Shown: positions 25,785 to 32,719 of the stretch, piece by piece | How positions within the stretch are numbered: the stretch's first letter is position 1 | How the letters are laid out: the number at the start of each line of letters is the position of its first letter | Assembly: GCA_902573115.1 (NCBI GenBank) | Contig: CACGIM010000010.1 | Coordinates: forward strand, 1-35,853 | Length of the DNA: 35,853 nt | Reading direction: 5' to 3' | DNA from: an uncultured Candidatus Poseidoniales archaeon | GTDB lineage: Archaea > Thermoplasmatota > Poseidoniia > Poseidoniales > Thalassarchaeaceae | Program-made: the position numbers and the translations under genes | The notes under the pieces: model-generated | What the model was told of the DNA's origin: nothing | The model's input: the letters and a program-made list of their open reading frames with translations, nothing else | Databases searched by the model: none

Positions 25785-27060
25785 ATTCAACGCTAATGTG
25801 CCTGAGCCTGCCGCCCCGCCTCTTCACGCGGGACATCCGTTCGAAGTCGAAGCGGACAAGCCCGCCCTCGTCATTGTAGGCAGAGGAGTTGCCGTCGCCG
25901 ACGGACTCCATCAGAGTGCACAGGTCGGCCTGCAATTGGCTGAGGGTGCCCAGCGAGTCGTTGTGCGCGTCATCGCCTCGGTAGATTGATCTCAGCCTGC
26001 CTTGCAGAAGTCCCACCCCCTCGTCCCTGGACCTGCGCTCCGAGAGCTCTGACACGTAGGCCAGGATGGAGTCGTTGGACTGGTGCATGGAGACCGACCT
26101 GATGGTGTTGATGTCCGCCCCCAGCCGAATCATCGTGTTGATCGACCAGCGACGGTATGGGTAGAGCCCGTTCCTGCGCCATTCAACGCCCGACTGCCTG
26201 TGGAAGGCGGAGATGATGTTGTCGAAGTGACCCCTGCCGTAAGGGAAGAACCTCTCCTCCTCGGGCAGGCACTGCTTCCACTCCTCGATAGGACCCCACA
26301 GTGACGGGTCTATCCTCGTGGTGACTCTCTCTGGGGACCTCCCCTTGGAGACCACTCTGGTGACGCCGGCCCTCGTGACGTCCTCCTTTCGCAGCGTGTG
26401 GATCTCGCCAGTCCTACCGCCAGTCGACATAGCCAGAATCACTGCAGCCCTAGCCATCCTCACATGGCGCAGGCTCATCCTCCTCTCCCACTCCCCGGTC
26501 TTCCTCGACATTCGTAGGCCAGGCCGGGGCCTCTGCTCGGCGATTACCTCATCCGCGAACCTGAGCACCGTAGCCACGTCATCGTCAGTGGGGCACTCTA
26601 GCGGCTCCTTCGGGGGCGACTCCTCGCGACGTATCATCAGAAGCCTGCGTGAGAGGGAATGTTTGAACGCCTCCTCGGAGTTCAGACCCAGCGCCCCCCT
26701 CGCGAATACAAGGGCCTCCTTGATGCCCTCGTGGTAGTTCCTCTCGATGGTGCTGTGGCTGTACTTCCCTGCCCATTCCCGAGTCTCGGTAGCGACCCTC
26801 TCGAGGAGATCGGTCATTCCTCGTCCATTGATGTCTTCCACGACTCCCATCGGAACCGACAGGAGGTCTCCGATGACCTCGCAGTCGCGACGCTTCCTCT
26901 TCCACGTGAGGGTGGCGATGTCTTTGGTCATGTGCTGGAGGTCCACCAGCCTCCGATAGCTCTCGATCACTGTCTCTGGCTCTTTGCCGCGTTTGTCAGA
27001 AACTAGGTTTGTAGCCAAACTATGTTTGTGACATTTTTTCTTTCGCTCTGGGCGTCTCAT
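25714..27060 (-). CDS. int: Tyrosine recombinase / integrase ending inside tRNA-Arg
   Basis: Site-specific recombinase. The catalytic domain has the Arg-I box STGGRTGEIHTLRKEDV (R280 when counted from 27252), a likely Lys in VVSKGRSPERV, the box-II segment LYPYRRWSINTMI (R367, with Tyr where the common HxxR His would be), H390 in SMHQSND and the nucleophile Y399 in SILAYVSEL. After the tyrosine come ~110 further residues, and the last ~21 (GDAGFEPTSPAPKAGRI and beyond) are antisense tRNA sequence; the TAA stop lies at tRNA positions 7-9. The frame is open to 27252, but the first 64 codons coincide with clustered inverted repeats, so I start at the ATG 27060. Neither start has a clear ribosome-binding site. 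The body of the gene is GC-richer than the genes to its right. Confidence 0.85.
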   Translation of the reverse strand: MRRPERKKKCHKHSLATNLVSDKRGKEPETVIESYRRLVDLQHMTKDIATLTWKRKRRDCEVIGDLLSVPMGVVEDINGRGMTDLLERVATETREWAGKYSHSTIERNYHEGIKEALVFARGALGLNSEEAFKHSLSRRLLMIRREESPPKEPLECPTDDDVATVLRFADEVIAEQRPRPGLRMSRKTGEWERRMSLRHVRMARAAVILAMSTGGRTGEIHTLRKEDVTRAGVTRVVSKGRSPERVTTRIDPSLWGPIEEWKQCLPEEERFFPYGRGHFDNIISAFHRQSGVEWRRNGLYPYRRWSINTMIRLGADINTIRSVSMHQSNDSILAYVSELSERRSRDEGVGLLQGRLRSIYRGDDAHNDSLGTLSQLQADLCTLMESVGDGNSSAYNDEGGLVRFDFERMSRVKRRGGRLRHISVELAGDAGFEPTSPAPKAGRISRLP

Positions 27061-27145
27061 GACAGAAACATGCGCGTTGTAGGGTATTTCAAGGTAATCC
27101 GTCCGTGATAATCCCCCTGAAGTGACGACTTTCTGCTGACACGGT

Positions 27146-27262
27146 ATGACATTCTCCATGTCTTGGAGCAGTGCAACGACATTTTCGTGACATTTTCCCG
27201 ACATGGGTCTGACATCACCATGTCGAGAGTGCCTGAAGAAACGAGCCGACATCCTGACACAG
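27146..27262. repeat. Cluster of GACAT motifs including two inverted repeats, upstream of the integrase
   Basis: GACAT-5 nt-ATGTC (27148-27162) and GACAT-4 nt-ATGTC (27211-27224) are near-identical inverted repeats. Between and beside them are further GACAT copies (27178, 27189, 27200, 27247), plus GTGACATTTTTT at 27028. The cluster precedes the likely integrase start. It could be recombinase arm-binding sites or an operator controlling integrase expression. Confidence 0.5.
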
Positions 27263-27270
27263 AGCCTAGG

Positions 27271-27328
27271 GAATATGATGCCTAGCAGTGCAAGGGTTAC
27301 TTTGTGACCTATTCATCATCTTGGGTTC
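27271..27328 (+). repeat. Diverged 58-bp repeat, copy 1
   Basis: Ungapped alignment with 27970-28027 gives 43 identities in 58 positions, with solid blocks GAATATGATGC at the left and TGGGTTC at the right. In the plus frame both copies read EYDA....G.FVTY, but copy 1 has an in-frame stop after EYDA. It lies in the spacer between the integrase and the GIY-YIG gene. Confidence 0.5.
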
Positions 27329-27409
27329 ATTCATGGCACCCATTATGATGACCTTTGTAATGTATGATTTGCTGTTGAATCTATTCCGAAAAAAACGAGT
27401 TCAGTTCTT

Positions 27410-27865
27410 TCAGTTCGTCCAAACGCCATATCCTATCTTTCGGAGTTCTTCTGCCAGAGATTCTTCAGCTTCCTTGCTTGACTGCTGATCATTTTGTGGA
27501 TTGTGGCGTCTGAAAAGCTTCTTTCTCAGGAGGTATTTGTTGTATTTGCGTATCTTTCCACTTCCTCTAGTGCCAATACTGCAAGCCTTCATTTCACCTG
27601 CCCCGCCACAGTAGCAGATGTATTCTTTTCCTTCCCAGTTGCCAACATGGCAGAACTGGTGTTGACTGGCTCTGCATTTCGGGATATGGGAGGTCATGCC
27701 AACATAGAGACATTCCATATCATCTACATAATCCGGATTGGCTTCTATGAACCAGTCACAACTAGCGACATCTTTCTGAAGCATTAGTGCGTAAATGTGG
27801 TACTTTCCACACGGCTTCCCCTTTTTGCATTCCATGCAGTGCTTTTGAAAATCTACAAATGACAT
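27410..27865 (-). CDS. GIY-YIG-like nuclease domain protein
   Basis: 151-residue protein whose pattern fits the GIY-YIG fold. HIYAL (residues 23-27) stands for the first strand and LYVGMT (53-58) for the second. R65 and H69 follow in KCRASQH, and an acidic metal ligand fits E134 or E135 in EAEESLAEELRKIGYGVW, where the family has E..la..L...Gy.VwGG. Extra Cys pairs occur near the N-terminus (CMEC, then C19) and in YICYCGG, possibly a structural metal site. Stand-alone GIY-YIG proteins include homing-type and repair nucleases; here the neighbours suggest a mobile-element gene. Start is the ATG at 27865 with a TATA-like box directly upstream. Confidence 0.65.
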   Translation of the reverse strand: MSFVDFQKHCMECKKGKPCGKYHIYALMLQKDVASCDWFIEANPDYVDDMECLYVGMTSHIPKCRASQHQFCHVGNWEGKEYICYCGGAGEMKACSIGTRGSGKIRKYNKYLLRKKLFRRHNPQNDQQSSKEAEESLAEELRKIGYGVWTN

Positions 27866-27883
27866 GATTTTACTACGGGGGTT

Positions 27884-27894
27884 CTATTTTTATC
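27884..27894 (-). promoter_or_regulatory. TATA-like box of the GIY-YIG gene
   Basis: On the minus strand GATAAAAATAG is centred ~24 bp upstream of the ATG at 27865, and there is no Shine-Dalgarno between the two. A leaderless transcript is implied. Confidence 0.45.
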
Positions 27895-27969
27895 CATTAT
27901 GCACCTGAATCGGACAAAAACATAACACAAAGGGGACCCCTATAGATCGTGGAAGCATCAATGAGTAGC

Positions 27970-28027
27970 GAATATGATGCTCCCGAGTACAACGGTTGCT
28001 TTGTAACGTATTGATAACGCTGGGTTC
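27970..28027 (+). repeat. Diverged 58-bp repeat, copy 2
   Basis: Second copy of the element at 27271-27328. It contains a 17-codon frame beginning with ATG at 27961 (MSSEYDAPEYNGCFVTY) and closing with TGA. Directly after its right end the sequence TGGGT-TCT-ACCCA (28021-28033) can form a short hairpin that copy 1 lacks. It is in the 258-bp spacer between the GIY-YIG gene and the next membrane-protein gene. Confidence 0.5.
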
Positions 28028-28123
28028 TACCCACAAACCCCTTGAGACGGGCTTTGTCACTCAGGGATGGCCCAGTATGCCCTCGATGACGCTGTTGGTA
28101 TTCCCGTTGGAATATGCGTCGTT

Positions 28124-28792
28124 CTATCCACGGAACTCAATGCCGATCGCATCAGCTATCTCTTCGGCCTTTCGTCGGTGATTTCCAAAACTGACAACAA
28201 GACCTGTGACATCAAGTTTCCACTCCTCTCCCTCGTTCGAGTGACCGTGGACAATATACCACTTATACGTACTAGTATCTCCATCCGCATTTTCAGATCG
28301 ATATACCGTGTACTCTAGGTATGCTGCTTCGGATAGGGGCCTCTCCTCGGAAGATACGGGCCTCTCCTTGGAGGGAGGCGAGAACCTAGAAAATTCTTCG
28401 ATGACCAGTCGATCGATGCTGTGCTGCACGCGCAGGCGGCGCGTTGACAGGCCGTTATAGAACAAGACCAAAAGGAACAATACAAACGGGATCAGACAGC
28501 ATACCCTTGCGAGAATAGGGACATTCAAAGTTGAAGCAACATCATTCATTAACCATGGTATACCAATCCCTAGCAACATAATCACCAGGAGCCTAACGAA
28601 GACAGACAGAACTGGGACAGGGTCAGTTTCGAAATCCTTGTCAGGAGGAGGGCGGAGGGGTTCTTCGTTCATATCCGAACCGGAATCATCGGTAGCTGCG
28701 CGGTCTGTTTCCTCGGAGTGCCACCACTTCTCTTCCATTGAGGGGAGTATTCTTTTCCGATGCCTATTATCTTTATTTGAGGGGCCCTCCAT
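28124..28792 (-). CDS. Hypothetical protein with two membrane segments and a C-terminal soluble domain
   Basis: Unrecognised 222-residue protein. A hydrophilic N-terminus rich in Asp, Glu, Arg and Pro is followed by two hydrophobic segments (VFVRLLVIMLLGIGIPWL and CCLIPFVLFLLVLFY), then ~100 residues predicted to be in the cytoplasm (TYKWYIVHGHSNEGEEW region). The open frame extends upstream to 28960 but overlaps the neighbouring gene by 128 nt. I start at the ATG 28792, 40 nt after that gene's stop; an ATG at 28738 is also possible. Probably one unit with the zinc-motif membrane protein. Confidence 0.6.
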   Translation of the reverse strand: MEGPSNKDNRHRKRILPSMEEKWWHSEETDRAATDDSGSDMNEEPLRPPPDKDFETDPVPVLSVFVRLLVIMLLGIGIPWLMNDVASTLNVPILARVCCLIPFVLFLLVLFYNGLSTRRLRVQHSIDRLVIEEFSRFSPPSKERPVSSEERPLSEAAYLEYTVYRSENADGDTSTYKWYIVHGHSNEGEEWKLDVTGLVVSFGNHRRKAEEIADAIGIEFRG

Positions 28793-28805
28793 GATATGGG
28801 CAGGA

Positions 28806-28821
28806 TTCACGCTAGCGTGAA
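28806..28821. promoter_or_regulatory. Perfect 16-bp palindrome
   Basis: TTCACGCTAGCGTGAA reads identically on both strands, 14 bp upstream of the start chosen at 28792. Its core CGCTAGCG recurs at 31268-31275, in the spacer upstream of the helical-repeat protein gene. The arrangement suggests a site for a dimeric DNA-binding protein. Confidence 0.35.
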
Positions 28822-28832
28822 AAGTCCGTAAT

Positions 28833-29261
28833 TCATTCCTCCGAGGAACCGGATTCTTCCGTAACATCTTGTTCTGCTGGAAAATAGAACATCCCCGTCG
28901 AGGGATCGAAGGAGGGCGTTGCAGGAGATGAATTGTCAGAGCCGAATCCAAACCTGGCAAAAACTGGTGAAAGTAGCAAAGACGCGCCTATCAGAAGCAA
29001 ACCTATGCCGCAAATTTGGACAATCGGGTTGATCAGGCCCTCAAACCAGTGACTGATTGGTTCCACTTGCAGAACTCTATAGCCAAAAATCATCAAAATA
29101 AGCCCAAAGACACTCTTGATGGAGGTAGATACGGGAGCGTCACTGTTGGATACGGCGGGAGTCTTTTCTTGGGGATTTCCATCTTTGTGGCGTAAGCAAT
29201 ATCCACTTGTTCGAAATTCTAGGGCATTACAACCCTCGTAAGCGCATTTCCTTTCCCCCAT
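28833..29261 (-). CDS. Small membrane protein with N-terminal Cys/His zinc-knuckle motif
   Basis: 142-residue hypothetical protein. Residues 5-20 give C-x4-C-x10-C-x2-H (CAYEGC ... SGYCLRHK), a compact zinc knuckle also seen in short archaeal and eukaryotic proteins. A Ser/Pro/Thr linker and two hydrophobic segments follow (VFGLILMIFGYRVL and VQICGIGLLLIGASLLLS), and an acidic C-terminus closes the protein. I chose the ATG at 29261; a GTG three codons upstream is the only alternative. The two-part design, metal knuckle plus membrane hairpin, resembles the zinc-ribbon protein at 21260, but the sequences are not alike. Confidence 0.65.
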   Translation of the reverse strand: MGERKCAYEGCNALEFRTSGYCLRHKDGNPQEKTPAVSNSDAPVSTSIKSVFGLILMIFGYRVLQVEPISHWFEGLINPIVQICGIGLLLIGASLLLSPVFARFGFGSDNSSPATPSFDPSTGMFYFPAEQDVTEESGSSEE

Positions 29262-29441
29262 ATCCCACACTGCCTACTCTCAAAGATAGGCATTACTACG
29301 TCACCATCATACTCTCTAGGAAATATGTCGGATACGTCATAGAGGGGTCCATTATGATGCTCTTTGCCATAGAGGGGTTGCTAGTCTAACCCAGGAATAT
29401 GCCCCTATACACAAGGCCCCATTTGTTACAATCAACCCTGC

Positions 29442-31196
29442 CTATGATTGGCCCGTCGGATAGTGGTCTCTACCGTCCTGCTTTCTACAATGCGCATTCA
29501 AAGCGAAAGTCGATTTGAATCTCTGTCCGCAAGCGCAAAAAATCAAATCGCCTTCCGAACGCCCAAAAGTCTCGTCTGGCTTTGACATCAATACGTAATC
29601 TGGTTTGGCTTTATTTGTTATCTTTGGATTCGCATCATGTAACAGTACATGTTTGCTTCTGGTGATACAGAAATTAATTGCTTCAAGATTCCTAATTTCC
29701 TCAATTTCCAAGCATTTTTCCAACAGTGGAATGAAATCGTGATTACCAGAAAGGGCGATGGCATAGCATGCATATTTTCTAATTTCGATATTCAGTTTCC
29801 CTTCGTCGTCGTCAAATGGAAAACCATCAGTAATGACACGAATCATAGTCTCTTGTGCAGATTTTGTTTTACATTTGCCAAACGTTTGGCAAATTTGTTT
29901 TTCACTACCGGACCTATTTACTATTGCTTTATCCAAATTTTCCAGAAGTATAACGAATGACTCTTCCGTCCCAATTTCGCCTAATGTCGACAATGTGAGA
30001 AATGATGGGTCAAGAGTCCTAAGAAAGGGCAATTGTTCATTATCTCCGTATCGCCCAATAAGTATCAACGCTGTTCGATCCCGATTTTCAGAAGCAATTT
30101 TTCCTAGCGAATCAGAAATAATTGATGATCGCACCGGATTTTTCAACTTCAGAATCTCTTCGAGAATCGGGTTTGGATTCTCATCATCTAACAGTCGTTG
30201 AGAAATTTCATTCTCCAGTTCTTTTTGTATAGATGGTTCTAGAGCCCCTACCTCGGACCCAGAGTCGAAATTGTTGTCGGAGGCAAGTAAGCCGACTCTG
30301 ATTTTCTGCAGGAGTGTTATGCGCAAATCAAGGCTTGGTAACTCTTTCAAAATGTCTGACCTTTCTTCTTCCACGTTTTGAAAGAGATTGATTCCGACCT
30401 CTATTTTACGCAGAGCGGCCTTCCAAGAATGGTACGCTGACTTCTCGGACACCTCTTCTTCAAGCACCTTTTTCCAGTACTTCCAATCATTTTCGTACTG
30501 ACTTTGTAGCCTAGAAAGGAACAAATCTTTGTTATCCCTTATTGCTAACAAATAGCTACTTTCCCCATTTAGCTTCGTCAGCCTGAGTAATTCAGATGCT
30601 TTGCATTCATCTTCATAGACGGCATTGTTCAATAGTGAAACTATATTTTTAAACGATTTAGAGTCAATTTCAATTTTTTCTCTAAATTTCCTCATGTTGG
30701 GAGGAAGTTGTCTGATGTAATTGCCGTACCCCTCTATTGAGGAAGCCCATACCAATTCTTCCTCATGCCCCCAAAAAAACAGCAGGTTTTGATCCGATTG
30801 ATTTACTCTCATGAGCCAATTCTGAATCCAGGTTTTTGATGGAGTTTCGATTAGTTCCGAATTCTCCCTCCTCTCTTCTCCTAGCAATATTAGGTATAGG
30901 TAAAAATTGAATTCTTCAGAACCATATGATTTCCCTGCTTGGTTGATTATGCAGTCTTTCACTAGCTTAACCTTATTCTCCCTATCTTCGATATCGTAAT
31001 CAAAAATGATATTTTCAACAAAGTAATCTAGGACTTCGAAGCGTCCTACTTGACCAATCATATCAACTGTCGAAAGCAGAAGTTCTAGGTTTCTGGTGTC
31101 TTGCTTCAAATCTTCAAATTTTTCTAAGGCGTTTTCGACTTCCTGATAAGTAGGATGCTCCTGGCCCCCTGTAAGAATATCCAGAATTTCATGCAT
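29442..31196 (-). CDS. Helical-repeat (HEAT/ARM-like) protein with C-terminal zinc-finger-like motif
   Basis: 584-residue, largely alpha-helical and highly charged protein. The middle and C-terminal third show pairs of short helices recalling HEAT repeats (IRKYACYAIALSGNHDFIPL; ALILIGRYGDNEQLPFLRTL), a scaffold for protein or nucleic-acid binding. The last ~35 residues hold C-x-C-G-x-x-F...L-x-x-H...H (CACGQRFKSTFALNAHCRKQ then DH), similar to a C2H2 finger. No enzyme motif was seen. The gene is visibly AT-richer than the rest of the window, suggesting foreign origin. I use the first ATG (31196). A TTG at 31262 extends the frame by 22 residues and cannot be excluded. Confidence 0.6.
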   Translation of the reverse strand: MHEILDILTGGQEHPTYQEVENALEKFEDLKQDTRNLELLLSTVDMIGQVGRFEVLDYFVENIIFDYDIEDRENKVKLVKDCIINQAGKSYGSEEFNFYLYLILLGEERRENSELIETPSKTWIQNWLMRVNQSDQNLLFFWGHEEELVWASSIEGYGNYIRQLPPNMRKFREKIEIDSKSFKNIVSLLNNAVYEDECKASELLRLTKLNGESSYLLAIRDNKDLFLSRLQSQYENDWKYWKKVLEEEVSEKSAYHSWKAALRKIEVGINLFQNVEEERSDILKELPSLDLRITLLQKIRVGLLASDNNFDSGSEVGALEPSIQKELENEISQRLLDDENPNPILEEILKLKNPVRSSIISDSLGKIASENRDRTALILIGRYGDNEQLPFLRTLDPSFLTLSTLGEIGTEESFVILLENLDKAIVNRSGSEKQICQTFGKCKTKSAQETMIRVITDGFPFDDDEGKLNIEIRKYACYAIALSGNHDFIPLLEKCLEIEEIRNLEAINFCITRSKHVLLHDANPKITNKAKPDYVLMSKPDETFGRSEGDLIFCACGQRFKSTFALNAHCRKQDGRDHYPTGQS

Positions 31197-31417
31197 TTCC
31201 GATAACTCTACCACAATATTCGGACATAGTAGTCCAACATTAACCCATTGAGGCCCTTCCAATCCTTCGCTAGCGTATGAGCGGTATCGCAGTCAGTCGG
31301 TATCTGTGATGCGTATTGTGGTCAGTGGGTTCTCTCCAACTACCCTGCGAGAAGTCAGTATTCTCAGAGGGGTGCTTGCCTAGTCCCTTTGACCATTATC
31401 AGGCTTAGAGGGGGCAA

Positions 31418-32473
31418 TTAATTCTGAGTTTCAATCGGATATGTCTCCCAAACTAGTGAATAGACCCAGTTTGCCCAAGCAACCGTGTGAGTCTCATGAC
31501 TGTAGCCCGGCGTTTGTAACATTGTGGAGGCAACTAAGTTCAAAGTGTGAACACAATCAAAACCTATTCCTGGAAAATCGATCGGAAGATATAGAGAAGA
31601 TCCTGAAGCATAACTAGCCTCCCAGAGAAATGTTAGATTGTGTGAGCAAACGGAAATCATGCTCGATTCACTCCAATCAATACCGTATGTAAATGAAAAG
31701 TCGGTGCAATTATCTGAATTTTCCCTACACTCAAAAGTCAAGTTAATTTGCGCGAATAGAGAGTAGATTCCTACGATTTCCTCATCTCTACTTTGATTGA
31801 TTTGTAGGGAGAGCATATTTTCAGCGTAAGCCGGAGCCTCACCGTTTCCCTCAAATAAGGGTACAATCCAAATGCCTTCGGTTGGCCTATCAGTCCATGT
31901 TGTATCATTATTGAGTTGGCTTGCTTTATCCTCTGCCAAGACTAACGATGTGATTGTCAATGCGTCACACTCTCCATCCCTAAATTTCTGGATGCCTTCA
32001 GAGCCATCAGCGATAGGTACGGATGTAAAACCGATATTCATGTCATTGAATCTAGACACAAGATCACTTTCGGCATTGGTTCCAATCCCAACACAAATAT
32101 TCGCCCCATTCAACTGGTCTAACGAACCCGTACCGTAAGCATATCTGTCACCTCTTACAATTAGGGCGAGACCAACAGGATAATCATCGAAAAATCCTAA
32201 ACCGGACTTTTCACCAGTTATCGATTTTAACGAGCTTGATTGCAAAATCGTGGTATTATAATGGTTAACAATAGTTTGTGTATTTGTTGTATTGTTGTTC
32301 TCTTGATTCACCGTTATACTGGTATTGTTCAGAAAGTCATCGATGTTATCGTCAATCAACTCTTGAATTTCTTCGGTTGTGAGGTCAACATTCACCTCTC
32401 CATCCGAGCCTGCACAACCAGCCAATGGGACTAGCAATAATATCAAAGAAAGCAAGTATGCATTGCCCTTCAT
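31418..32473 (-). CDS. Lipoprotein with type-3 solute-binding-protein-like core
   Basis: 351 aa. The ATG at 32473 gives a signal peptide with lipobox (LLSLILLLVPLAGC), so the mature protein would be lipid-anchored outside the cell. An Asn/Thr-rich stalk follows, with several N-x-S/T sequons. The core segments GANICVGIGTNAESDLVSRF, VPIADGSEGIQKFRDGECDA and LTIT match the second-lobe pattern of amino-acid ABC transporter binding proteins (GxxVxVxxGT...G.cDA.T). No permease or ATPase gene is adjacent, so it may act as a sensor or scavenger. The C-terminal ~100 residues are not recognised. A TTG eight codons upstream is the alternative start. AT-rich. Confidence 0.65.
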   Translation of the reverse strand: MKGNAYLLSLILLLVPLAGCAGSDGEVNVDLTTEEIQELIDDNIDDFLNNTSITVNQENNNTTNTQTIVNHYNTTILQSSSLKSITGEKSGLGFFDDYPVGLALIVRGDRYAYGTGSLDQLNGANICVGIGTNAESDLVSRFNDMNIGFTSVPIADGSEGIQKFRDGECDALTITSLVLAEDKASQLNNDTTWTDRPTEGIWIVPLFEGNGEAPAYAENMLSLQINQSRDEEIVGIYSLFAQINLTFECRENSDNCTDFSFTYGIDWSESSMISVCSHNLTFLWEASYASGSSLYLPIDFPGIGFDCVHTLNLVASTMLQTPGYSHETHTVAWANWVYSLVWETYPIETQN

Positions 32474-32657
32474 GAAAATCCCAGTATTTTGCTTCAAATA
32501 AACCCATCACTCCATTTCGAGGTCATAGGGTTAGGTAGTCACCCCTCTGACACGCCGGCAAATCATAGGGTAGCGAGTTTAATGGGACTCAGCATGTCGG
32601 CAGGATTTCACCAAGATGGATCGACAGGGGAACCCACCCAACCGTGTCAATGCCATT

Positions 32658-32696
32658 CCATTATATTGGGTCTCAATGCCAAGCCCAATGAAATGG
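32658..32696 (-). terminator. Inverted repeat downstream of the nucleotidase gene
   Basis: Arms CCATTATATTGGG (32658-32670) and CCCAATGAAATGG (32684-32696) pair at 11 of 13 positions around a 13-nt loop. The structure begins 24 nt after the stop of the minus-strand nucleotidase gene. There is no T-tract, so it may be a 3'-end stabilising or processing hairpin rather than a true terminator. Confidence 0.35.
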
Positions 32697-32719
32697 CGGT
32701 ATTCTATTCGCCAGGGATG

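Noticed and set aside
27061-27252. 64-codon N-terminal extension of the integrase
   Set aside because: The segment coincides with clustered GACAT inverted repeats, lacks a Shine-Dalgarno and has no recombinase-like sequence; kept only as an open alternative.
27288-27488. Small plus-strand frame with hydrophobic IMMTFVMYDLLL stretch, loosely like a frame at 29207-29389
   Set aside because: The shared residues are few, both frames overlap supported genes on the other strand, and neither has a ribosome-binding site.
28793-28960. Upstream extension of the 222-residue membrane protein
   Set aside because: It overlaps the preceding gene by 128 nt, and its residues look like antisense/out-of-frame sequence rich in Arg and Pro.
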